Source: Erinaceus europaeus (Eukaryota; Chordata; Mammalia; Eulipotyphla; Erinaceidae). Taken from it: a DNA stretch of 64,000 nt. The DNA lies in contig NW_026647188.1 of NCBI RefSeq assembly GCF_950295315.1, positions 1,178,001 to 1,242,000 on the forward strand. The letters run 5' to 3'. The position numbers and the translations under genes are program-made. The notes under the pieces were generated by a model that was given only the letters and a program-made list of their open reading frames with translations, had not been told where the DNA came from and did not search any database. This document shows positions 48,841-61,803 of the stretch, piece by piece; the stretch's first letter is position 1, and every line of letters starts with the position of its first letter.

Positions 48841-50985
48841 AATCACTGTGGCACAGGTGATTTTGTGCAAAACACTTGGCACATTCTGATTTACAGCTCA
48901 ATATGACACCATTATAGTCTTCTTGGCCATTGGACACTTTTCTTCTTTTCAGATGTGAAGACACTGAAGAGGGAGAGGTTTTTGCCCTGTGGCTTGCACT
49001 GGGAACCAGCATCTGCCCTGCATGTGTTGCCAGACTAGGATAATTGTGGTGCCTGTCCATGTGGAGTATCTTCTGGATGAGTTCCTACTGGAGGTTTTTT
49101 CGATAGGTCCCATTGGAGCTGCATATAGCTAATGATTTGGAGATTTTACTCCTTTGGACAATTCTTTTCCTGATGCACAGTTTCCCTCCAGGTTTTAGCA
49201 ATCAATTGTTTGAATTTCATACCGAATCCATTGTAGAAAATGACTACATCAGTATCTCGCTCTCTCTATATATACTTGTAAGAAGTATGCATGGGCATGG
49301 AGTGTTTGTCTTCAGTGCTCTGGCACTGATAAACACAAGGCCAGAATTTCAGTCCATTTCTGTCTCTCTCATTCTGTCTCTCTGACTGTCTCTACATTCC
49401 TTCTTCACTGGACCCTTACTGGAAGTCAGTGCATGCATCGTGAACTCAGTCTTCCTGCTGTTGAAATTTTCCTTTCTTTGCCCTTTGGATTCTTTAGTCT
49501 AGTGCATATGGTGTAAAACAGAGGGGAACTTCGGAGACAGCGTTCCTGCTGTAGGTTCCAGGCATATTTCCATCTCCAGCTGTAGCTGTCCAGGCCCTCT
49601 GTGATTGACTCCCATTCTCCAGGGCCCTGAGGATGACACTCAGCCTAAATGCAGCCCTCCTCACATTCCTGCACCGCATCCTAGCCCTTATTCCATGAGA
49701 GCTCAGGTCAAGAGAAGTGAAACTCTATTCCCCTGGCACACACTCTGTGCTTGCCCTCTATAGTGCCGAATGAAAAGGATCTGTGTTAATAATGGCCACA
49801 CCAGTGTCCATGGAAAACGGAAGATTCCAGGATTGAGAAAGAGGGTGTTTTGATTGCTGTGCAATGTCTTTTCCAAGTGCCTCTTTGGGTTTCAAATCCT
49901 TTTGAAACCTGAAGTTCTTTCTTGTATCTAGGGAATATTCTCACCTCTGACCAGAAGGCCCGCCCAACTAGGAGCACAGCTATCCAGTGGTCAGGAGGTC
50001 TGCCAGCCTGCTAGCTCCTGAAGGGATTCCTGAGTTTGTCCTCAGGGCTCAAGTGGTAACAGGTATTTCCAATTGCCTTTATTACCAGCATCCGGGCCCT
50101 CAGGTGAGATGCGGGTCTGTGATCTCCACTGGAAGCTCCTAATTCAGCCAATGGAGGCATCCATCTTTCTTTTGTCTCTCCATAGCAAGGGCCTGGGGAG
50201 TTTGTGCTTCCTGCAAGCAGAGTGACTTTGTATGGGAAACTCACGCATGCCTACTTCTGGGAATCTCTCTGAGAGTGATGTCTGGATAACAGGACACCAT
50301 GATCAGAGTTTGTGAGGCCAAAGAAGCAATTGCCTTAGCCGGACCCAAAGGGTAGATGTGAGGGGCCAGGTTCATCCACTATTGTTTGGTCAAACACAGT
50401 TCCCATCTATGTTGAAACACAGCTCTTTCTGGGTTCTTTCTGGGCTTGTAATCTGCTGCCATGAGCAGTGGACTGAGAGTCTGGAGGCTGAGTAGTCAGC
50501 CAAACATGACTGGACAGTCTCATGCCCCTGAATTCAGAGGGGTGCCCCAGCTTACCCCGTTGGCAGTGTTTGGATGATAGTGAGGCATGAGATTGAATCC
50601 GGAACTCAGGAGAGGGAGACACGAGAGTCCCTTTGCATGTGCATTCTTTCTTAGCCAGAATCTGGGCTAGCTGGCTTGCCCTGACCAGCTAGGTTCTCTG
50701 TACATAAGTTGCAGGTGAGGCTGGCTACCTTCCCACCCATGTTCTGAGACTACTATAGGTGAGCTCTGAGCACAGACAGACACTGACAGACAGACAGACA
50801 GACACACACACACACACACACACACATTACTGTCAGGTCTGGTTGTACAGCATATAGTGAAGGCTAGGGCTCTATGGTGTCTGTGATCATGAGAGCTCCT
50901 GCCTTACAATCTCTACAAGCCAGCTTTGAACCTGTCATCAATGAACACAGTGTAGGAGGTTTTTAGATTCTCATCTCTTTCCAGC
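48841..50985 (-). repeat. M module, copy M14, inverted, with 0.48-kb deletion
   Basis: The (TC)n(TA)n tract has collapsed to CTCTCTCTATATATAC at about 49,258-49,274. M resumes after about 0.48 kb is lost (TTGTAAGAAGTATGC). The copy then runs to the M start, with a (CA)n tract near 50,803-50,825. Confidence 0.8.
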
Positions 50986-51440
50986 AGAAGTGGCTGGTGG
51001 GCGGACCTTCCAGAGGCTGCCCAATGAGCGTGCTTCAGGGCCATGTGGGCGGTGCTCAAGGTTGCTGGACAATCACTGACTAGGCGTCTTGACACTCGTG
51101 GGAGTGTCCTAGCACACTGGCCGATGATATTGCTGGCAGGGGTTCTGGGCGTGGCCTAGGCCTGTGGCCTATCAGAGCATGGCTGGTGCCCTGTCTGTGG
51201 GCCTTCTGAAGTAAACCCGACAATGGGAGCTCAGAGCTGCCCTTAAATGACTGTTCTTGCTTCAGGAAGTTCGAAGCAGGGTTCACCTAGGGCCCTGCCT
51301 TGCAGCAGCTGTCCAGTGTACATGTGTATAACTCCGTTTGTGCCTGTAACTATGTGGATGTGTGCCTGTGTGTAACTGTGAGAGTGTGTGTTTGTGTGTG
51401 TTTGAGTGTGTGTGTGAGGAGGGAGAGAGAGAAACAACAG
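50986..51440 (+). promoter_or_regulatory. P module, copy 7
   Basis: On the plus strand GCCCAATGAGC is kept. The next boxes have decayed (GGACAATCAC, GGCCGATGAT). GGGCGTGGCC remains, and CCTTAAATG replaces TTAAAAGG near 51,241. The TG-rich leader follows. This looks like a weakened promoter-like copy. Confidence 0.45.
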
Positions 51441-52224
<784 letters not shown>

Positions 52225-55200
52225 TAATGACAGGCCCAGATAACAAAGAGAGTTACCATAGCACTGCTGAGCTTTGGCTTGTTGTGTTGGCGATTTCACC
52301 TAGGCTACTGGAGCCTCAGTTTGTAATTCTTTCTGACACAAGCCATATTCTGTCTCCTCATTTCCATGTCAGTATCACTAAGAGTTTATAATACAGATAT
52401 ACATACATATATATATATACATATATATTTATACATGTGTCATTTTTTGAATTGTCTACCTATGTATTTGACCTTATTCAGAATTACCACATTTATAACA
52501 GCCTAGTTTTTCAGAAATAATTGGCCATGTCGTTGGAGCAGGATTCAATACAATTATAAATAATAGAACCTTCCAGTAGCATTTCTAATCGTGTATCTAT
52601 CTGCATCCTTATTGTAAAAATCATAGCCCAGAAGTTCCCTCCTTTTTCTAGTTTAAGCTTCAATGCGTATTTGTTTTTTGAAAATCTTAATTTCCTTGGA
52701 CCCTGAAGTGTAAGGGAATTTTTGAAGCAGCCCTCTGTTTCTCAGCAGATGGTTTCTATGTTTCTGCTGTAATCAGGTCATCTTGTAGTTTCTGTTTTTA
52801 TTCTTGTTTTATTTTTTAAAGTCCTCCTAGATCATCCCCATTTATTTGCATATTTATTTATTTAGTCAGGTATCACAAGTGAGGTCATTTCTTCTGCTTG
52901 ATAGATTTTCTCTTATAATTGAAGGGAACTTTTGACGAAAAATATATTTCCTGGGGAAATACTACACACATATGGTGAAGGTTTGGGTTGTCTGGGGACT
53001 GTGGGCATTAGAGCTGCTGCCTTATAATCTCGACAAGCCCGATTTGAACCTGTCATGAATGAACACAGTGTAGGAGGTTTTTGAATTCTGGTCTCTTTCC
53101 AACTCATCTATTTCTCTTCTTGCCTTCTCTGTCCCTAACTCTCACATGCTCTCACACACTCTGTCTTCACTCATTAATATTTTACTTATATACTTATTTT
53201 ACTAACAGGCCCAGATATACAAAGAGAGTTACCAGAGCACTGCTGAGCTCTGGCTTGTTGTGTTGGCTATTTCACCTAGGCTACAGGAGCCTCAGTTTGT
53301 AAGTCTTTCTGACACAAGCCATATTCTGTCTCCTATTTCTATGGCAGTATCACTCAGAGTTTTAATAAAGATATACATATATATATATATTTATTTATTT
53401 ATATATCTGTTATTTTTTGAATTGTCGACCTATGTATTTGACCTTAATTCAGAATTACCACATTTATAACAGCCTAGTTTTTCAGAAATAATTGGCCATA
53501 TAATTGGCGCAGCATTTAATTCAAATATAAATAATAGAACTTTCCAGTAGAGTTTCTAATCGTGTTTCTCTCAGCATCCTTATTGTAATTATCATAGCCC
53601 AGAAATTCCCTCCTTTTTCTAGTGTAAGCTTCAATACGTATGTGTTTGTTTTCTTTTTCCGGAAATCTTAATTTCCATGGACCCTGAAGTGTTAGGGAAT
53701 TTTTGAAGCAGCCCTCTGTTTCTCACCAGATGGTTTTTATGTTTCTGCTGTAATCAGGTCTTCTTATGGTGTTTGTTTTTATTTTTTCAAGTCCTCCTAG
53801 GTCATCCCCATTTATTTGCATATTTTTTATTACGTCAGGAATCACATGAGGGGTCATTTCTTCTGCTTGATAGATTTTCTCTTATAATTGAAGGGAAGTT
53901 TTGACGCACAATACATTTCCTGGGGCAAATACTACACAAATATGGTGAAGGCTTGGGTTGTCTTGGGTCTGTGGGCATTAGAGCTGCTGCCTTATAATTT
54001 CTACAAGCCAGGTTTGAACCTGTCATGAATGAACACAGTCTAGGGAGTTTGACTTCTGGTCTATTTCCAACTCTTCTATTTCTCTTCTAGCCTTCTCTGT
54101 ATCTGACTCTCACAGGCTCTCACTCACTCTGTCTGCACTCAGTAATAATTTACTTATATCTTTATTTTATTGACAGGCCCAGATATACAAAGAGAGTTAC
54201 CAGAGCCCTGCTGAGCTCTGGATTTGTTTGTTGGTGTATTCATCAAGGCTACTTGAGCCTCATCTTTGTAATTCTCTCTGACACAAGCCATATTCGGTCT
54301 CCTCATATCCATGGCAGTATCTCTCAGACTTTATAATAAAGATATATATAATCTGCCATTTTTGGAATTATCAACCTATGTAATTAATCTAAATCAGAAT
54401 TAACACATTTATAACAGCTTCCTTTTTCATTAATAATTGGCCACATAGCTGGAGCAGGATTCAATACAATTATAAATAATAGAACCTTCCAGTAGCAATT
54501 CTAATAGCATTTCTATCAGCATCTTTATTGTAATTATCATAGTACAGAACTCACCTCTTTTCTCTAGCGTAAGCTTCAATACATATGAGTTTCTTTTCAT
54601 TCTCCTGAAATCTTAATTTCCCTGGACTCTGAAGTGACTCAGAATTTTTGAAGCAGCCCTCTGTTTCTCAGCAGATGGTTTCTATGTTTCTGCTGTAATC
54701 AGGTCTTCTTGTGCTTTTTGTTTTTATTTTTCATTCTTTTCAAATCCTCCTAGATCATCCCCATTTATATGCATATTTATTTATTTATTTAGTCCTATAT
54801 TACATGAGGGGTCATTTCTTCTGCTTGATAGATTATTCTCTTATAATTGATGGGAAGTTTACACTCACAATACATTTCCTGTCATAAATACTACACACAT
54901 ATGGTGAAGGCTGGGGTGGTCTGGGGTCTGTGGACATGAGACTGCTGCATTACAATCTCTACAACCCAGGTTTGAACCTGTCATCAATGAACACAGTGTG
55001 GGAGGTTTTTGACTTCTGGTGTCTTTCCAACTATTCTATTTATCTTATTGTCTTCTCTGACTTTGACTCTCACATGCTCTCACTCACTCTGTCTGCACTC
55101 ATTAATATTTTACTTATATATTATTTTACTGACAGGCCCAGATATACAAAGAGAGTCACCAGGGCACTGCTGAGCTCTAGCTTGTTTTGTTGGCGATTTC

Positions 55201-55870
55201 ACCTAGGTTTCTGGAGCCTCAGCTTTGTAAGACTCTATGTCACAAAACATACTCTGTCTCCTCATAGCCATGCCAGTATACCTCATAGTTTATAATAAAG
55301 AAACACATACATATATGTACATATATATATATACATATATATATATAGATATCAGCCATTTTTAGAATTTTTGACCTTTTTATTTGATCTTAATGCAGAA
55401 TTACCACATTTATAACAGCCTCCTTAGTCACAAATAATTGGTCACATAGTTGGAGCAGGTTTCACTACAATTATAAATTATAAACCTTCCAGGAGCATTT
55501 CCAATAGCCTTTCTATCAGCATCTTATTGTAATTATCATAGTACAGAACTTGCCTCCTTTCTCTAGTGTAAGCTTCAATACGTATATTTCTTTTCATTCT
55601 CGGTAACTCTTAATTTGCCTGGACCCTGAAGTGTCAGGGAATTTTTGAAGCAGCCCTCTGTCTCAGCAGACGTTTTCTATATTTCTGCTGTAATCAGGTC
55701 TTCCTGTGGTTTTGTTTTTATCTTTTATTTTTTTTAAATCCTCCTCAATCATCCCCATATATTTTCATATTTATTTATATATTTAGTCCGATATCACATG
55801 AGGGGTCATTTCTTCTGCCTGATAGATTTTCTCTTATAATTGAAGGGAACTTTGGACACACAATACATTT
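52225..55870 (-). repeat. Tandem array of four inverted AB repeats
   Basis: The array starts with a truncated unit and continues with a period of about 0.96 kb. The GCCCAGATATAC word is at 53,209, about 54,176 and about 55,135. All units keep the AATAAAG signal after the A segment, and a TA-rich tract follows. Confidence 0.75.
53209..53298 (+). other. Exon-like block of AB (90 bp, open in phase 0)
   Basis: TTATTTTACTAACAG precedes it and GTAAGTCTTTC follows. In the first frame it encodes 30 residues without a stop, starting AQIYKESYQSTAELW. TTTTAATAAAG lies about 65 bp after the donor. No protein family is recognised. Confidence 0.35.
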
Positions 55871-56292
55871 CCTTTTGCAGATACTACACACTACTACAAA
55901 TACTACTGCACTGTTTTTGACAGTGACATCCAATGCAGAATGGATTAGTATTACATGGCTCAAAGAATGTACCCTATTTAACCTACAATGTTTTTAACCT
56001 AACAAATATTTATTCTGTTCTTTCTTGGGGGAGGTTTACAGTCTACAGTTACATGTAATAGTGGGCACGGGGGTAATTTTTGCCACTTTCCCTGTATTTC
56101 TGTACATCATTTATAACTTTATTATTAAGGAGAAAGAAACAGTCATAATTTGAGAGAGCAGGGCCCAAGCGGGAAGAGAAACAGAGAGACAGCTGCAGCT
56201 CTGATTTTCCAGTAGCCCAGATTTTCCCTAGCTGGGTAAGTGGTGACCAGGGGCTCAAAATGGGGTCCTGGGCTTCCACATAGTTCTCTGGC
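55871..56292 (-). repeat. C module, inverted copy
   Basis: It has the same C-M junction as at 48,046. A minus-strand frame of 81 codons (56,049-56,294) starts like the copy at 7,277. Amino-acid differences are scattered. Confidence 0.7.
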
Positions 56293-56630
56293 ATTCTTGC
56301 TTAGCCAGAATCTGGGCTAGCTGGCTTGCCCTGACCAGTTAGGTTCTCTGTACACAAGTTACAGGTGAGGCTGGATCCCTTGACACCCATGCTCAGAGAC
56401 TACTATAGGTACTCTCTGAGCACACACAGACACACACAGACAGACAGACACACACAAATTACTGTCAGCTCTGGTAGTACAGCATATGGTGAAGGCTGGG
56501 GCTTTCTGGGGTCAGTGGGCATGAGATCTGCTGCCTTACAATCAATACAAGCCAGGTTTGAACCTGTCATCTATGAACACAGTGTAGGAGGTTTTTGAAT
56601 TCTGGTCTCTTTCCAACTCATCTATTTCTC
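56293..56630 (-). repeat. M start, inverted; right edge of the segmental repeat
   Basis: The first 0.33 kb of M, ending at CCAACTCATCTATTTCTC. No further P, M, AB, C or D sequence is seen to the right. Confidence 0.75.
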
Positions 56631-56650
56631 AAGTGCCTCAAGTGGTAGCA

Positions 56651-56880
56651 GGGTACCAGGTGGTGCCACACCCAGTTAAGCACTCATGTAACAATGCAGG
56701 GGGACTGGGCTTCAAGACCCTGGTCCCCACCTGGCGGGGGAAATCTTTACAAGTGGTGCAGAAGTGCTGCAGGTGACTCTCTCTGTGTCACAAACTCTCT
56801 ATCCCTCCCTTCCCGCTCAATTCCTGTCTATTTATTCCAATAAATAATGAAGAAAATTGAAAGTAAAAAAAAAAAAAAGG
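56651..56880 (+). mobile_element. Hedgehog-type tRNA-derived SINE
   Basis: The head ACCAGGTGGTGCCACACC and the B-box-like region CTTCAAGACCCTGGTCCCC are followed by CACCTGGCGGGGGAAATC. A pyrimidine-rich body and CCAATAAATAATGAAG precede an A-rich tail. The order and text match the SINE I know from Erinaceus, of the class that carries AATAAA near the tail. Diverged from consensus, so probably old. Confidence 0.75.
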
Positions 56881-57150
56881 AAAAGGAAATATTCCATTAC
56901 TTCAATGGGGCTACTCAAGACAATGCTTTCCTTGTTAAGATCCTCACAGCATACCATATGCAGAAAGGCAAAGACGCCATGTATTTTTAACCCAGTTTTT
57001 ATATTTATTTATTTATTTATTTAGGTGCTTATTCATTTTTGTTATTGATGAATTAATGTTTTACATTTGACATAGACTCTGGCTCTGACACCAGCGGTCT
57101 CAAGTACACCTAGATGGTACTCTGCCTCTACAAAACCAATCCATTGAGCT
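56881..57150. other. AT-rich stretch with (TTTA)n
   Basis: It contains TTTATTTATTTATTTATTTA at about 57,000-57,023 and otherwise unremarkable sequence. No gene is seen. Confidence 0.5.
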
Positions 57151-57152
57151 CT

Positions 57153-57220
57153 CCATGCATCCATCCATCCACCCATCAATCTATACATCCATCCATGCAT
57201 CCATCCATCCATCCATCCAC
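57153..57220. repeat. (CATC)n tetranucleotide repeat, copy I
   Basis: Imperfect CATC repeats with CACC, AATC and TGCATC interruptions. The array is longer in copy II. Confidence 0.9.
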
Positions 57221-58315
57221 CAGTCAACCAAGCTAAGTACAAAAGGAGATCTCTCCTTGAATGGTGAAGACAATCCAGGATGCATAGGTAGGTTGCAAAG
57301 GGGCGAGTTCGGCTGAATAGGGCAGAGGGGCTGAACCAGGGAATGTGTTGGGGGGTGTGGGTGTGGGTGTTGGTGGGGTGAGCCGGAGACCTGTGAGTTG
57401 GGTCACCTCAGGGGCAGGAAGGGGGTGGAAGGGGTTGGAAACAGCTGTCACTGGAGAGCCATCACAAGTGCTGGAGCTGTTGAGCAGGGCACCTGCAATA
57501 CAAGACAGCCAAAGGAGAGAAGCAAAGTGCAGAGGAGAGGAGAGGGGAGAGGATGGTGAGAGCAGGAGAGGACAGGAGAGGACAGGAGAGGACAGGAGTG
57601 GAGGGGACCTGAGAAACCTACCTGGACAAAGGCAGCATACATACATCCAGGAGGGCAGGCAGGCATGCAGGCAGCTCTGGCCTGGGCTCCCTGGATACCG
57701 GGCACACCTCCACCTGTCTTCTCTTGGCTGCCAGCCCTGAGGTCCCTTGTCGGTCAGCACTGGCTTCCCATCCTTCCGTCCCTCTGTGCCAGGGCCCAGG
57801 CATCTGAGCACTGCTGGCTGACCTAGTGGCAGGGCAGTTGGGCTGCCCAGTGCCAGTGTGGCCAGCACAGAATGCTGGGGGCTAGGACATCACAGAGGGC
57901 TCATGTGGTTGCTAGGCCACGGGGACCCCGCCCATCCAGTTGACCAGCAGCCATGTCCCCCACCCTGAACTTGACCTTGAGGGGTGGTGGCCAGCCACCA
58001 GAGCCAGAGCCCCAGGACAAAGCAGGTGCAGGTCGGCCGGGCCAAGGGGCTATGGGCACATTGGTGTGTGTCTGGGCATGGGGCTGGCATCTGAGAGCCC
58101 TGGGCTGGGGACAAAGTTCCGCCAGGCCCCTGTCCCACCATTTGCACTGACACACAGTCTTGCTGACTGACTGACAGTCCCCGCCACAGAGATACCCATA
58201 CCAGGTCCCTGGGTGCCCTGAGCTGCCCCTGAGGATTGGGGGGTGCCTGCCTGGACACATGCCTCCTTAATGGAGGCCTCTATTAATCCCATTGCCTACT
58301 GATAGCTGCCCTCGT
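57221..58315. other. GC-rich stretch without recognised gene
   Basis: It includes a purine array of GGAGAGGACA repeats (about 57,528-57,603) and many CAG/CTG-rich segments. The longest frame (minus, 211 codons, 57,233-57,868) is reduced to separate short frames in copy II, so I do not call it a gene. Confidence 0.5.
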
Positions 58316-58408
58316 GCCCCTCCTCCTCCTCCTCCTCCTCTTCTTCCTAATCCTCTTCCTCCTCCTCCTCGTCCTCCTCCACCTCCTGCTCCTCTTCCTC
58401 ATCCTCAG
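58316..58408. repeat. (CCT)n trinucleotide repeat, copy I
   Basis: Mostly CTC/CCT repeats with TTC variants. It forms a homopyrimidine tract of about 90 bp. Confidence 0.9.
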
Positions 58409-59108
58409 AGGGACTCACTCAGGGCCCTTGGTCTAGGCAAGCCAGGGCTGCTGCTCTGGCTGCTGCAGCTTCTATCCAGTGGGTGGGTGCAGGAATCTGT
58501 TCCTGTCAATCCCTGGTTCCTGGGACCTTCCATGCCTCCAGTTCCCCCCACTCTCTACTCCAGACCCCTCCTCAAGGATGCCACCTTTCCCCTTGCCCTC
58601 TGTCCCCCAGCTCCCCAACTAACATCTACTGTGTGCCTCCCTGCACTACTTTACTGCCACCCTGCTTCTGCGCTTCAGCCCTGGGGGCCCAGAGCCAGCC
58701 AAGCTGCCATCTCACCATCCAGCAGGGGAACCTGCCCTAACCCCCTGCCACCACACCGACAACACTGCCCTACACACACTCACGGGCTCCCCTGCCTGCA
58801 GCCTGCCTCTCAAACAGTCTCCTTCTGCCCCCTAGCACCTTACAGCCTCTGCCACGGGCCCCCAAAGACACCTGGGCATGAGCAGCGCAGACATGCTACA
58901 AGTTCCACTCGCCCCTACTCCATTTGCTCTATGGTTGGTCAAGAACCTTTTTTACATGCTGTAGGGGAGGGAGTTGAGAAAGTCCAATGTCCTGGGGAGC
59001 AAGAACTGCAAACAGTCCATCTACAATGTAACATTTGGGTCTCAGGCCGCCCAATCCCTAGTGCGCTGTGCAGACTTTTGACTGGCAAAAAAACCCCATC
59101 TGAGCGTG
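58409..59108. other. C-rich stretch without recognised gene
   Basis: A 277-codon plus-strand frame (58,292-59,125) runs through the CCT tract and this region. It is Pro/Ser/Leu-rich with no domain, and it is broken in copy II. I treat the stretch as non-coding. Confidence 0.5.
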
Positions 59109-59222
59109 AGATCTGGCTGGGCTAGTGGCTCTCTCTGTGGACTAGGAGACAGACAGACACAGTTTTCAGGTTCAAAACCTGTACTTCCCAGAAGATGGTC
59201 ATTCTCTACGGTTAAAAAAAAA
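59109..59222 (+). mobile_element. SINE-like element with perfect B-box word
   Basis: GCTGGGCTAGTGGCTC resembles an A box, and GGTTCAAAACC about 55 bp on fits the pol III B-box pattern. An A-rich tail (TTAAAAAAAATAATAAT) follows. The family is not identified. Confidence 0.4.
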
Positions 59223-59569
59223 TAATAATATAAAAAAAGCCTTTTTATTTTTTCCCCCTGCCTGGGTAACCTGTCTGCTGCTTGTTTCTCAGTGAAAAAA
59301 AGGGAAAGATCTTTTTTGGAGGGAAAAGGACCAAAATGCAGGCAGGTGGACTCCGTGGACGGTGGATGGGGAGTTGCTCCTACGCTGGCACTAGAGCCCC
59401 AGCTGCTGTTCCAGGTGCTCTCTGATACCAGAGATCTCCGTGTGTCGTGTCATGACACTGTCTCCAGGACTGACCCTCAGGATAATGAGATTCAAAACGA
59501 GGCAGGTCATACTGCCTTCAAAAGTAAATCCAGGGAGGTTTGGCGGTATGTCAGAGGGTTAAGGCCTTG

Positions 59570-59840
59570 TGGCACTCACGAAAAGAGGGGACAGGTGGAA
59601 GGGTCTGGGGTCTGGCGCCCAGACCCCCACCTGCAGGTGAGTCGCTTTACAGGGTGTGAAGCAGGTCTTTAGGGGCTCTATCTTTCTCTCCCACTCTGTA
59701 TTTCCCCTGCTCTCTCCTTTTCTCTCTGTCTGATGCAAGGTTTAAACAACAACAACAACCACAACAATAACCACCACAGTGACCAAGCAACAAGGGCAGC
59801 GAAAGGGGAACAAAAGGAGTGCAGGGGCTGTGGATTATTC
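59570..59840 (+). mobile_element. Second hedgehog-type tRNA-derived SINE (5' part diverged)
   Basis: CCCCCACCTGCAGGTGAGTC, then CGCTTTACAGGGTGTGAAGC, TATCTTTCTCTCC and TTTTCTCTCTGTC lead into an AAC-rich tail and ACAAGGGCAGCGAAAGGGG. This is the body and tail of the abundant Erinaceus SINE. The tRNA-like head is barely recognisable. Confidence 0.75.
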
Positions 59841-60041
59841 TTGTCGCAGGCACTGAGCTGAGGCAATAACCCCTTGAGGCAATCAATCAATCAATCAACG
59901 AATAATTAATACAGGTAACAGAGATGTATATGTCCCTGTGTGTTTCCAGAGTTAATGTAAATGCACTTTTGTTTATTTCTTCATTTATTACCTTGCCAGG
60001 AGAATTTCTTTTCATTGCTAAAAAAAAAAGTGTCCCATCAA
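59841..60041. other. End of unit copy I
   Basis: It contains a short (CAAT)n tract at about 59,879-59,897 and AT-rich sequence ending with an A-run. No gene is seen. Confidence 0.5.
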
Positions 60042-60268
60042 GGGTACCAGGTGGTGCCACACCCAGTTAAGCACTCCTCTTACAATGCAGGGGGACTGGG
60101 ATTCAAGACCCTGGTCCCCAGCTGCTGGGGGAAATCTTTACAAGTGGTGCAGAAGTGCTGCAGGAGACTCTCTCTATGTCACAAACTCTCTATCCCTCCC
60201 TTCCCTCTCAATTCCTGTCTATTTATTCCAATAAATAATCAAGAAAATTGAAAGTAAAAAAAAAAAAG
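60042..60268 (+). mobile_element. Hedgehog-type SINE, copy II
   Basis: The same element as at 56,651, in the same position of the tandem unit. It shares the unit history and is not a fresh insertion. Confidence 0.75.
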
Positions 60269-60538
60269 GAAAAGGAAATATTCCACTACTTCAATGGGGC
60301 TACTCAGGACAATGCTTTCCTTGTTAAGATCCTCACAGCATACCATATGTAGAAAGGCAAAGACGCCATGTATTTTTAACCCAGTTTTTATATTTATTTA
60401 TTTATTTAGGTGCTTATTCATTTTTGTTATTGATGAATTAATGTTTTACATTTGACATAGACTCTGGCTCTGACACCAGCGGTCTCAAGTACCCCTAGAT
60501 GGTTCTCTGCCTCTACCAAACCAATCCATTGAGCTCTC

Positions 60539-60633
60539 CATGCATCCATCCATCCACCCATCAATCTATACATCCATCCATCCATCCATCCATCCATGCA
60601 TCCATCCACCCATCCATCCATCCATCAATCCAC
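60539..60633. repeat. (CATC)n repeat, copy II
   Basis: The homologue of 57,153-57,220, expanded by about 27 bp. Confidence 0.9.
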
Positions 60634-61723
60634 CAGTCAACCAAGCTAAGTACAAAAGGAGATCTCTCCTTGAATGGTGAAGACAAACCAGGATGCATAG
60701 GTAGGTTGCAAAGGGGCAAGTTCGGCTGAATAGGGCGGAGGGGCTGAACCAGGGACTGTGTTTGGGGGTGTGGGTGTGGGTGGGGTGAGCCGGAGACCTG
60801 TGAGTTGGGTCACCTCAGGGGCAGGAAGGGGGTGGAAGGGGTTGGGAACAGCTGTCACTGGAGAACCATCACAAGTGCTGGAGCTGTTGAGCAGGGCACC
60901 CGCAATAGAAGACAGTCAAAGGAGAGAAGCAAAGTGCAGAGGAGAGGAGAGGGGGGAGGATGGTGAGGGCAGGAGAGGACAGGAGAGGACAGGAGAGGAC
61001 AGGAGTGGAGGGGACCTGAGAAACCTACCTGGACAAAGGCAGCATACAGACATCCAGGAGGGCAGGCAGGCATACAGGCAGCTCTGGCCTGGGCTCCCTG
61101 GATCCAGGGCACACCTCTACCTGTCTTCTCTTGGTTGCCAGCCCTGAGGTCCCTTGTTGGTCAGAACTGGCTTCCCATCCTTCCGTCCCTCTGTGCCAGG
61201 GCCCAGGCATCTGGGCGCTGCTGGCTGACCTAGTGGCAGGGCAGTTGGGCTGCCCAGTGCCAGTGTGGTGAGCACAGAATACCGGGGGCTAGGACATCAC
61301 AGAGGGCTCCTGTGGTTGCTAGGCCACGGGAACCCGGCCCATCCAGTTGACCAGCAGCCATGACCCCCACCCTGAACTAGACCTTGAAGGGTGGTGGCCA
61401 GGCATCAGTGCCAGAGCCTCAGGCCAAAGCAGGTGCAGGTCGGCCGGGCCAAGGGGATATAGGCAGATTGGTGTGTGTCTGGGCATGGGGCTGGCATCTG
61501 AGAGCCCAGGACTGGGGACCAAGGTCCGCCAGGCCCCTGTCCCACCATTTGCACTGACACACAGTCTTGGTGACTGACTGACAGTCCCCGCCCCAGAGAT
61601 ACCCACACCAGGTCCCTGGGTGCCCTGAGCTGCCCCTGAGGATTGATGGGTGCCTGCCTGGACACATGCCTCCTTAAAGGAGGCCTATATTAATCCCATT
61701 GCCTACTGATAGCTTCCCTGCTG

Positions 61724-61727
61724 CCCC

Positions 61728-61759
<32 letters not shown>

Positions 61760-61803
61760 CTCCTCCTCATGCTCCTCCACCTCCTCCTCCTTCTCTTCCT
61801 CAT
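61724..61803. repeat. (CCT)n repeat, copy II
   Basis: The homologue of 58,316-58,408, with a different pattern of TTC and ATG interruptions. Confidence 0.9.

Larger units (their letters stand above)
56631..60041 (+). repeat. 3.4-kb tandem unit, copy I
   Basis: This is the first copy of a unit whose GGGTACCAGGTGGTGC start lies at 56,651, 60,042 and 63,445. It holds, in order, a SINE, an AT-rich stretch, (CATC)n, a GC-rich stretch with a GGAGA-type purine array, (CCT)n, a C-rich stretch, a SINE-like B-box element and a second SINE. No gene is recognised. Confidence 0.85.

Noticed and set aside
52225..55870. Phage-like or CRISPR-like periodic array
   Set aside because: The period is about 960 bp with diverged units and no short repeat-spacer pattern. 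It is a eukaryotic tandem segment.
57233..57868. 211-codon minus-strand frame as a gene
   Set aside because: It is Pro/Ser-rich low-complexity text over purine repeats and not kept open in copy II (only 70-85-codon pieces).
58292..59125. 277-codon open frame as a proline-rich gene
   Set aside because: It runs through a (CCT)n tract, has no domain, and the homologous frame in tandem copy II is broken into short pieces.
59109..59222. Functional tRNA gene
   Set aside because: A B-box word is present but no cloverleaf is recognisable, and an A-rich tail follows. A SINE-like origin is more likely.
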